From Nitrospirillum amazonense (lineage in GTDB: Bacteria; Pseudomonadota; Alphaproteobacteria; Azospirillales; Azospirillaceae), in contig NZ_VITV01000006.1 of assembly GCF_007828035.1 (NCBI RefSeq), forward strand, positions 310,001 to 374,000: a DNA stretch of 64,000 nt, read 5' to 3'. The translations under genes were made by a program, and so were the position numbers. This document shows positions 57,592 through 64,000 of the stretch, piece after piece (the stretch's first letter is position 1; every line of letters starts with the position of its first letter). The notes under the pieces are model-generated. The model saw nothing but the letters and a program-made list of their open reading frames with translations, was not told the DNA's origin and searched no databases.

Positions 57592-58746
57592 TTACCAGCC
57601 GTTGAACCGGTCCCAGCGGCGAAGACCACCACCATCCTTGGGCAGGACGGTATAGGCGTCGAACTGGGCGGCGGTGGCGCAGGCGTGGTTGGGCAGGATG
57701 CGCAGCTGGGCGCCGATGGGGAACAGGGCCTCCAGGTCGGCGCCGATCGCCCCCGTCCAGTGCAGCACGCCGTGTTCCTGGTTGGCATCGCGGAAGGCCA
57801 AATTGGCAACGGGCGTTCCGTCGATGGCGGCGACCAGGCCATAACCGTGGTCCTTGGCCTGGCGCTGGGTGCCCCGGTCGCGGCTCATGGCCATCCAGCC
57901 GCCGTCGGTGATGACCCAGCCCGTGTCGGCGCGGTGGCCGATGACAGTGCACAGCACCGATAGGGCGATGTCGTCCACGGCGCACACACCCACCCCAGCC
58001 ATCACCAGGTCAAAGAAGGCATAGACGCCGGCACGCACCTCCGTCACACCCTCCAGGTGCCGGGCGCTGAGAGCGGTGGGGGTGGAGCCGACGCTGACCA
58101 CCGGGCAGGCATGGCCGGCGGCGCGCAGGCGTTCGGCCGCGCGCACGCAGCCCGCCCGCTCCTGCTCCGCCATGGCCGCCAGCGCCTCGGGCGTGTTGAG
58201 GCCGTAGGAGCTGCCGGCGTGGGTCATGACGCCATCGAGGCGGGCGCCGCCACCGCCTTCGACCGTCAAGGCCGCCGCCACGTCCAGCAGCGCCGGTGCC
58301 TCCGGATGGATGCCGGAGCGGTGGCCGTCGGTATCGACCTCGATCAGCACGGTGTGGACATGGCCGTTCTCCCGCCCATGGCGGGACAGGCGCTCCGCCG
58401 CCGCCACCGATTCCACCACCAGCGTCAGGCGCACGCCGGCCTTGGCCAGGCGCAGAGCGTGATCGAACTTGGGCGGCGCGATGGCCACGGCGTAGAGGAT
58501 GTCGCCATAGCCGGCGGCGAAAAAGCACTCCGCCTCCTTCAAGGTGGACACGGTCAGGCCCCGGGCGCCGGCGGCCACTTGGTGCCGCGCCACCTCCAGG
58601 CACTTGGCCGTCTTCACATGGGGCCGGAAGCGCACCCCCAGCGCGTCCATGCGTCTCTGCATGCGGGCGATGTTGGCCGCCATCCGCCCCTCGTCCAGCA
58701 ACAGCAGGGGCGTCTCCAGATCGGGGGGAAGGACGGGACGGGTCAC
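57592..58746 (-). CDS. PLP-dependent amino-acid lyase, D-threonine aldolase/DSD1-like
   Basis: 384 residues from GTG 58746, with CAGGAGAG just upstream. An alanine-racemase-like N-terminal barrel (LETPLLLLDEGRMAANIARM; FRPHVKTAKCLEVAR, with the PLP Lys) is followed by a D-serine-dehydratase-like beta domain ending with the metal-site motif LPNHACATA. The family acts on D-threonine, D-serine or 3-hydroxy amino acids with PLP and a divalent metal. Its 3' end converges on the crotonase gene, 3 bp apart. Confidence 0.85.
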   Translation of the reverse strand: MTRPVLPPDLETPLLLLDEGRMAANIARMQRRMDALGVRFRPHVKTAKCLEVARHQVAAGARGLTVSTLKEAECFFAAGYGDILYAVAIAPPKFDHALRLAKAGVRLTLVVESVAAAERLSRHGRENGHVHTVLIEVDTDGHRSGIHPEAPALLDVAAALTVEGGGGARLDGVMTHAGSSYGLNTPEALAAMAEQERAGCVRAAERLRAAGHACPVVSVGSTPTALSARHLEGVTEVRAGVYAFFDLVMAGVGVCAVDDIALSVLCTVIGHRADTGWVITDGGWMAMSRDRGTQRQAKDHGYGLVAAIDGTPVANLAFRDANQEHGVLHWTGAIGADLEALFPIGAQLRILPNHACATAAQFDAYTVLPKDGGGLRRWDRFNGW

Positions 58747-58810
58747 CAGGGCTCTCCTGCCGGCGGTCGAAAGCGGCCGAAGATAGCGCGCGGACGGCCC
58801 CGTCCCCAGA

Positions 58811-58846
58811 AGAAAAGCCCGGTTCGATCGGGTGAACGAACCGGGC
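58811..58846 (-). terminator. Intrinsic terminator, minus strand
   Basis: GCCCGGTTCG (58817-58826) and CGAACCGGGC (58837-58846) form a perfect 10-bp stem with a 10-base loop. Read on the minus strand the stem is followed by TTTTCTTCTG. It would end transcripts coming from the glycosylation genes (59017 upward). The stretch 58847-59016 shows no gene. Confidence 0.8.
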
Positions 58847-59016
58847 CTGAAGGTGGGTAGGAAGGAAGATGAAGCCCCGCGCGCCCCGGTCCGCCCGAAT
58901 GGGAAGGGACGCGCGGACACCTGCAACCCGCCAGCCGGGCGCCGGTTCCAGGGCGGACCATGACGTTTCTGAGGCGCCTGGCTTGCGCACCAGACCTGCC
59001 CGACATCGCAGCCCGC

Positions 59017-59739
59017 CTAGCGATACGACGCGAAGCTGGGGTCGATGGGGGACAGCAGCAGCCGGTGGCGCTGTTCATAGGTCAGGGGGTGGAAGATTTC
59101 CCCCAGCAGTTCCGCCCAGCGCAAGGGATAGGGCGAGGGCTGGCCGTTGGGCAGCAGCACGCCCGTCTGGTCCAGGGGATGGATGGCGGGATGACGCCGC
59201 AGCGCTTCCAGCTTTTGGTCCAGCAGCGCTTCCGTCCGCGCCAGCCAGGCGGCGGTGAGCGGCGTGCCCTTCCTGAAGATGAAGGCGCAGAGGCCGATCA
59301 GCTCCTGATGCGAGCGGCGCAGCAGGTCGCCGAACTCCCCGGTGATGTGCGGGATGCCGTGGGCCAGCTCCTGATAGCCGAGGGCCAGCTTGTCCGACGC
59401 CGCCAGCTGGTCGAAGAACGGCCCCCACCGCTTGGAGGTGCTTTTGATATCCGTGTAGCCACCGCCATAGTGGTGCATCAGGTAGCAGCGCAGATAGTCC
59501 GCCTTGTGGGTGGAACTGAGATAGGGCCAGGCGGGGTGCAGGGGGAAGTCCGGCTTCACCCAATCCCCCACCGTCTCACGCGTGATGAAGGCGACGCCGC
59601 AGCCGGTGTTGCGGAAGATGGTCCACAGCGCCCGCAAGCGGGCATCCGACATGATCTCCGGCCCCGTCCACAGGCAGAAGACGATGCGGCCGGCGAAGGC
59701 GTCCAGGTCATGCGGCTTGGCGGTCCCGGGGGCTGTCAT
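59017..59739 (-). CDS. DXD-type glycosyltransferase, GT32-like
   Basis: 240 residues. RIVFCLWTGPEIM, STHKADYLRCYLMHHYGGGY and TDIKS form the family's nucleotide-sugar and DXD-like site (here TD within GGGYTDI). Such enzymes transfer hexoses to surface glycans or capsules. ATG 59739 is chosen since the preceding frame overlaps the neighbour. It is 13 bp after the GT2 gene, same strand. Confidence 0.75.
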   Translation of the reverse strand: MTAPGTAKPHDLDAFAGRIVFCLWTGPEIMSDARLRALWTIFRNTGCGVAFITRETVGDWVKPDFPLHPAWPYLSSTHKADYLRCYLMHHYGGGYTDIKSTSKRWGPFFDQLAASDKLALGYQELAHGIPHITGEFGDLLRRSHQELIGLCAFIFRKGTPLTAAWLARTEALLDQKLEALRRHPAIHPLDQTGVLLPNGQPSPYPLRWAELLGEIFHPLTYEQRHRLLLSPIDPSFASYR

Positions 59740-59752
59740 GATAAGGCGGCCG

Positions 59753-60547
59753 TTAGAGCATTGAAGGGGTGGCCGGGATGCCCAGGCCATTCATCAGCGA
59801 CACCCGCCGCTGGGCGATGTCCGCATTGGGCGCGGGGTGGCGGCGGTAGACGTAGAGATAGTCTATGACGACGTTGTAGTCGTTGGCCGCGCGGCTGTCG
59901 CCCCGGCGGTCCGTCGTCGCGTCCTTCACCTCGAAGATGCGGGAGGCCAGCACCGGCACGTGCACCGGCATCTGCCGGTTGATGACGGCCAGCATGAAAT
60001 CCCAATCCTCATAGGCCCGCATGAACACGTCGAACTCCAGCCCCGCCAGCAGCGTCCGCGGAAAGGCGAAGCACGACATGTGGACCTGATTCTTGATGTA
60101 AATCTCCAGCGTCAGGCGTCCGGCCACGTCCATGAAGCCCTCGTCCAGGAACTCCGGCCCATCCGGCCCCCGCCGTTCGGTGACGACGCTGCTGTTGGCG
60201 TAAACGGCCAACCCCTGCTGCACCGCGGGCTGGGCCAGCAGGGCGGGGATGAAGTTGGCGTGCCAGGCGTCGTCATCGTCCAGGAACAGGACATAGCGCC
60301 CGCGCGCCAATGACAGGCCCAGGTTGCGGCTGGCCGAAGGGCCGGGGGCGCCGTTGCGCCGGATGTAGATGTCGTCCGCCGACAGCCATGCGGCGCAGGC
60401 GCGGTCCGTCCCCCCATCCGTGGCGTCGGAAACGACAATGACTTCCACCGCCGCCGGCTGCTGCTTGACGGATTCCAGGGCGCGGCGCAGCAGGTGCGCC
60501 CGCTTGTGCGTGGGAATGATGACGGTGACGTCGGGTTGGGCGGCCAT
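59753..60547 (-). CDS. GT2-family glycosyltransferase
   Basis: 264 residues. A GT-A fold with VTVIIPTHKRAHLLRRALES at the start, ASRNLGLSLARGRYVLFLDD and a DDDD metal/nucleotide site (YVLFLDDDDAW), then FMRAYEDWDFML with the catalytic acidic residues. Soluble. ATG 60547. It belongs to the island of surface or protein glycosylation genes. Confidence 0.85.
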   Translation of the reverse strand: MAAQPDVTVIIPTHKRAHLLRRALESVKQQPAAVEVIVVSDATDGGTDRACAAWLSADDIYIRRNGAPGPSASRNLGLSLARGRYVLFLDDDDAWHANFIPALLAQPAVQQGLAVYANSSVVTERRGPDGPEFLDEGFMDVAGRLTLEIYIKNQVHMSCFAFPRTLLAGLEFDVFMRAYEDWDFMLAVINRQMPVHVPVLASRIFEVKDATTDRRGDSRAANDYNVVIDYLYVYRRHPAPNADIAQRRVSLMNGLGIPATPSML

Positions 60548-60561
60548 GGCGGTTTCGACGG

Positions 60562-62685
60562 TCAGCGCTTGCCCGCCTTGCGGCCGGCGGCGGGCTTGTC
60601 GGCCGCGCCAGGGGTTTGTATCTCCTCCGCCAACCGCGCCGTCACCGCCGCCATGACCGGCCCCCATTCACCCGGTGCCGGCTGGCGGAACTGCGTCAGA
60701 TTAGGATACCAGGGGCTGGTCTCCATCCCCGCCTCCAGCCAGCGCCAGCAACTGTCGAAGCGGTTCAGCAGCCATACCGGCCGGCCCAGTGCGCCCGCCA
60801 GGTGGGCCACGGCGGAATCCACGCTGATGACCAGGTCCAGGCCTTGTACCAGGGCCGCGGTGTTGGCCATGTCGGCGAAATCCGCCGTCCAGTCGACCAA
60901 GCCCAGGGCGGCGCCATCCCCCCCCTTCTGCAGGGAGAAGAAGCTGGCCCCCGCCTGGTTCAGAAGGGGCGCCAGCAGGTCCGGCGCCACGGAGCGGCTG
61001 CTGTTGCGCGGGTGGTTTGGGTTGCCCGCCCAGCACAGGCCGATGCGCAGGCCCTGGTGCGCGGCCAAGCGCTGGGCAAACGCCGCCGCCTCATCCGCGG
61101 GGGCGGCCAGGTAGGGCACCTCCGCCGGCACCGTCGCCAGCGTGGTGCGGAAGGCGCCCATCAGGTTGTGCAGAGGCAGGCGCAGGTCGAACCCGGCGGA
61201 AAGCTCGCCGATGGCCACCGCCTCATCCACCTCCGGCATGGCGGCCACCAGGCGCAGCAGTTCCGGCTGGCATTCCACGACAACGCGGGCGCCGAGGGCC
61301 TTAAGCGGCCGGGCGTAGCGCACAAACTGCAGCGTATCGCCCAGGCCGCTGTCGGCCGACAGCACGATGGTGCGTCCGTCTTGGCGGATGGGCTGGCCGG
61401 CCGGATCCATGAACAGGCCGATCTGGCTTTCCGTGATACGGCCATGCCAAATCCAGGCGATGCCCTCCGCCCCCTTGACGAAATCGCCCTTCCGCAGGTG
61501 CTGGCGGCCGGTATAGATGTTGGCTTCGACATGCGATGGGTTGATGCGCAGCGCATTGGCCAGGTAGGCCAGCGCCTCGTCCGTCCGCCCCAGGTGCTCG
61601 GCGTATTTGCCAAGACGGCAGTAGACGTCGTCGAGGTTGCCCAGCAGACCACCCTTTTCCTGCAGCAGGGCTACCGCGTCCTCATAGGCCCCCAGCGCGT
61701 CATAGGCCTGGGACAGCGCGTTGATGACCCGGGGGTCGTCAGGAGCCGCCGCCAGCGCCCGGCGCAGCACATCCCGCCCCTCTTCCGCACGCTGGTTGGC
61801 CACCAACTGGTTGCCCAGGTTCAAAAGGGCGTCAACGTAGGCGGGATTGATCTCAAGCGCGCGACGCAGCAGGCGCTCGGCGTCCGGGAAGGGGGCAATC
61901 AGGGCCAGGTTGTTCATGACCACCAGATTGTCCGGATCGGCGGCCAGGATGGCGGTGTAGGCGGCGTGTGCCTCCCCCACACGGCCCTGCTGATGCAGGC
62001 CGATGGCCTCGGCGAACTTGGTGCCGATTTCCTGCCGACGCGCCACCTGGGCGAACCGCGCCGCACTGTCGTCGGCCGCAGCACCCAAGCCCCAGCCCTT
62101 GTTCCGCTTGCGCAACACGACCTCGATGGCCGATTCCGACGTGCCCTTCAGGGTCTGGTCGCGCAAGGGCGCGTCATACTGGAAGCCGCTGTCCAGCTTC
62201 TCCAGCTTCAGCACCTCCACCTCTTCCTTGAACAGATCCAGCACCTGCACGACGCTGATCGACTTCGGCGACCAGCTCTGCGGCTTCAGGATGGTGAAGG
62301 TCCATTTATGGTCCTGGTTGAAGATGGAGGGCCACATGCCCTGCTCATACATATCCTCGTCCGGAACGGTGATGATCAGGTGGCCGCCGGGCTTGCAGAT
62401 GCGGATCCAGTTGCCGAGCGACCGCACCGGGTCCACCAGCTTTTCCAGGCAATGGCTGGAATGGACGAAATCGTAACTGTTGTCCGCCACCCCTTCCATC
62501 AGCATGGCGTCACCATCGGGCAGATGCCACGACCGGGCGGACTTCATCAGCGGAAAATAGTCCCGGAGGTTACCCAAGGGGCTGGGGCCGCAGCCGATGT
62601 CTATCCCATCGCCCACGATCCAGCGGCGGGCGAACCGCCCGTCCGCAGCGCGGCGCAGCATCTGCTTGGTCGTCTCATCCGCCAT
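60562..62685 (-). CDS. Methyltransferase-TPR-glycosyltransferase fusion protein
   Basis: 707 residues. Residues ~1-200 are a class I SAM methyltransferase (GDGIDIGCGPSPLG; YDFVHSSHCLEKLVDP; LIITVPDED). Residues ~245-430 are tetratricopeptide repeats (AAYTAILAADPDNLVVMNNL; ALEINPAYVDALLNLGNQL). The rest resembles the sugar-transferase half of TPR glycosyltransferases (SADSGLGDTLQFVRYARPLK; RIGLCWAGNPNHPRNSSRSV; LVISVDSAVAHLAGALGRPV). GGAG lies 7 bases before ATG 62685. It may both methylate and glycosylate a protein such as flagellin or pilin; that is inference. Confidence 0.8.
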   Translation of the reverse strand: MADETTKQMLRRAADGRFARRWIVGDGIDIGCGPSPLGNLRDYFPLMKSARSWHLPDGDAMLMEGVADNSYDFVHSSHCLEKLVDPVRSLGNWIRICKPGGHLIITVPDEDMYEQGMWPSIFNQDHKWTFTILKPQSWSPKSISVVQVLDLFKEEVEVLKLEKLDSGFQYDAPLRDQTLKGTSESAIEVVLRKRNKGWGLGAAADDSAARFAQVARRQEIGTKFAEAIGLHQQGRVGEAHAAYTAILAADPDNLVVMNNLALIAPFPDAERLLRRALEINPAYVDALLNLGNQLVANQRAEEGRDVLRRALAAAPDDPRVINALSQAYDALGAYEDAVALLQEKGGLLGNLDDVYCRLGKYAEHLGRTDEALAYLANALRINPSHVEANIYTGRQHLRKGDFVKGAEGIAWIWHGRITESQIGLFMDPAGQPIRQDGRTIVLSADSGLGDTLQFVRYARPLKALGARVVVECQPELLRLVAAMPEVDEAVAIGELSAGFDLRLPLHNLMGAFRTTLATVPAEVPYLAAPADEAAAFAQRLAAHQGLRIGLCWAGNPNHPRNSSRSVAPDLLAPLLNQAGASFFSLQKGGDGAALGLVDWTADFADMANTAALVQGLDLVISVDSAVAHLAGALGRPVWLLNRFDSCWRWLEAGMETSPWYPNLTQFRQPAPGEWGPVMAAVTARLAEEIQTPGAADKPAAGRKAGKR

Positions 62686-62762
62686 CACGCTACTCCGCAT
62701 ACCGGCAGCGTCCCGCCCCGGGACGCGTCGAGAAAAAGACCCAACCGAGCCGCAGGCACCGG

Positions 62763-63368
62763 TCACCGCGGGGTCAGCGCCAGATAACCATCATCGGCAT
62801 AGTCGCGGACGATAGTGTGAGTGTGGCGGAACTGGTGGAAGACGAAATCGATGTTTCGGTCATAAAAGGCCAGCTTGTGCTCAGGCACCGGCACGGCGCC
62901 ATCAGCGTAGGGGCCGTCCTCATAGGCGCGCAGACCATTCACCAGGATCACATCGCGGCTGCGCGGCCGCAACTGGCGCAACTGCGTCATCAGGCTTTCC
63001 AGTGGCGGGCACAGAGCGTCATTCCCACCGGGGCCGTACTTGGCCTGATGGTAGGCGGCACCGGGTTGATGGCCATCCAGCCAGAACAGTATGGGAAGCT
63101 GCGCCGGGACCAAGGGTACCACAGCCTTCAGCACATCCTCGCAGGTGGCGTACAGCAGCTGGGCCCGGGGCATATCCACCAGGCGCGCACGCGCCTGGTT
63201 CAGGGCCTCCGTCGCGGTTTCGGCGGAGAACAGCCGCTCAAATCCAAAAGATGCGGCATGCAGCACATTGTCACCCGTCCCTGTCAGGGTCTCCAGATAG
63301 ACCTGACACTGATAGGCGTCCAGCAGGCCCTTGAGATTGAAATGACGCAGTGTTCCCATGCGACCCAC
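62763..63368 (-). CDS. Conserved unknown protein of glycosylation clusters, methyltransferase-like
   Basis: 201 residues. VYLETLTGTGDNVLHAASFG and ERLFSAE resemble a nucleotide/SAM-binding loop seen in uncharacterised proteins from polysaccharide loci; ILFWLDGHQPGAAYH and RDVILVNGLRAYEDGPYA are later conserved-looking parts. The usual G-x-G loop reads TGTGD. I cannot assign an activity. Starts at 63368 or 63359. Confidence 0.6.
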   Translation of the reverse strand: MGRMGTLRHFNLKGLLDAYQCQVYLETLTGTGDNVLHAASFGFERLFSAETATEALNQARARLVDMPRAQLLYATCEDVLKAVVPLVPAQLPILFWLDGHQPGAAYHQAKYGPGGNDALCPPLESLMTQLRQLRPRSRDVILVNGLRAYEDGPYADGAVPVPEHKLAFYDRNIDFVFHQFRHTHTIVRDYADDGYLALTPR

Positions 63369-63407
63369 CGTTGGATGTGCAGCCCCTTGACCGTCCGCGT
63401 CCCGGTG

Positions 63408-64000
63408 TCAGCCGGCCTTGCCAGGCGTGACCCGGATGGCCAGCAGCCGTTCTTCCAGTTCCTGGACGAAACGGTCGGTGTCGCCCAGGGTGCGCCGCCA
63501 AGCCTCGCCGCCCGCCAGCGCATCGCGAAATGCTTTGTACTCTTTGGGCTTGTTGCCCAGCTTCACCGCCAGTTTCACATAATCGTCCACACTGGTGGTC
63601 ACGCCCTGGGGCAGGCCCACGGTGCGGAGCAGGCTGCCCGCCATGCGCGAGGCGAAGGTCTTGCCGGACAGGGTGACGATGGGCAGGCCCATGCGCAAGG
63701 CGTCGCTGGCCGTGGTGCCGGAGTTATAGGGATAGGTGTCCAGAAACACGTCGGCCAACGGCAGGCGGGCCAGGTATTGCGCCGGGCTGGCCGGGCCGGC
63801 GAACAGCAGGCGGCCGGGATCGATGCCCCGGGCACGGGCCCGTTCCTGCATGTTCTGCCGCGCCCACGGCGTGCGGGCCAGCAGCCACAGCACGGAATTA
63901 TCCACCCCACCCAGGATGCGCATCCAGGCGTCGAAGACCTCTTCCGTGATCTTGTAGGTATTGGAGAAACAGGTGTAGACGAACTTGTCCGCCGGCAAGC
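63408..64000 (-). CDS. SPINDLY-type O-GlcNAc transferase-like protein, N-terminus outside window
   Basis: About 197 C-terminal residues, frame open to the right edge. FVYTCFSNTYKITEEVFDAW, then VLWLLARTPWARQNM, DVFLDTYPYNSGTTASDALR and GLPIVTLSGKTFASRMAGSL are diagnostic of the GT41/SPINDLY C-terminal catalytic region. The TPR part should lie beyond the window. These enzymes add sugars to Ser/Thr of proteins such as flagellin. Confidence 0.88.
   Translation of the reverse strand, partial: LPADKFVYTCFSNTYKITEEVFDAWMRILGGVDNSVLWLLARTPWARQNMQERARARGIDPGRLLFAGPASPAQYLARLPLADVFLDTYPYNSGTTASDALRMGLPIVTLSGKTFASRMAGSLLRTVGLPQGVTTSVDDYVKLAVKLGNKPKEYKAFRDALAGGEAWRRTLGDTDRFVQELEERLLAIRVTPGKAG

Noticed and set aside
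60616-62787. 723-codon plus-strand frame opposite the methyltransferase-TPR-glycosyltransferase gene
   Set aside because: Low-complexity antisense translation with no domain.

Overview
The window is about 64 kb of GC-rich chromosomal DNA, densely coded. It comes from a Gram-negative proteobacterium: there are outer-membrane porins, a TolC-family protein and many signal peptides. The full pqqABCDE set, a lanthanide-type XoxF dehydrogenase, a NosP/NahK-like pair and SPINDLY-type glycosyltransferases fit an alphaproteobacterium of the Rhodospirillales (Azospirillum/Nitrospirillum-like). That placement is inference from gene content. I saw no tRNA, rRNA, CRISPR array or insertion sequence.

Region 1 (1-18.7 kb, + strand) is a giant-protein export locus. 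A repeat protein of more than 3,680 residues, cut by the left edge, is followed by a TolC-like lipoprotein, two HlyD-type adaptors, an M50-peptidase/HlyD fusion, a SapC-family protein and an unknown protein. No ABC ATPase is present, so this resembles a type I secretion operon with its motor replaced or located elsewhere. It is the best candidate for an under-described system.

Region 2 (18.8-40.3 kb) is devoted to PQQ-dependent alcohol oxidation. pqqA-B-C-D-E, a metallo-hydrolase and a SoxYZ-like carrier form a tightly coupled minus-strand operon beside a porin. A FIST-domain protein and a hybrid kinase resemble the NosP/NahK pair, and a LuxR-type response regulator resembles AgmR/ErbR. A second pqqA precedes xoxF, xoxG, xoxJ, a CxxxCW rhodanese-like protein and a cytochrome c, closed by a strong terminator. 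A 2OG oxygenase/sulfotransferase pair, a vapBC module and a cupin protein lie within this region.

Region 3 (40.4-53.1 kb) holds a glycosylphosphotransferase lacking its catalytic domain and a PAP2 phosphatase. Next comes a seven-gene run of unknown pathway: isochorismatase-like, XapX, YtcJ-type amidohydrolase, DoxX, VOC protein, alginate-export-type porin and YoaK. It is followed by a scar joining two broken genes, a secreted aldose epimerase, an AraC regulator and a CPA1 antiporter.

Region 4 (53.1-58.8 kb) has a PadR regulator facing a fadH-like reductase, an NTF2-like protein and a crotonase. Two nearly perfect palindromes lie between them. A D-threonine-aldolase-like PLP enzyme follows.

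Region 5 (59.0-64.0 kb, - strand) is a glycosylation island: two sugar transferases, a methyltransferase-TPR-glycosyltransferase fusion, a conserved unknown protein, and a SPINDLY-type transferase cut by the right edge. It ends at a minus-strand terminator near 58.8 kb.
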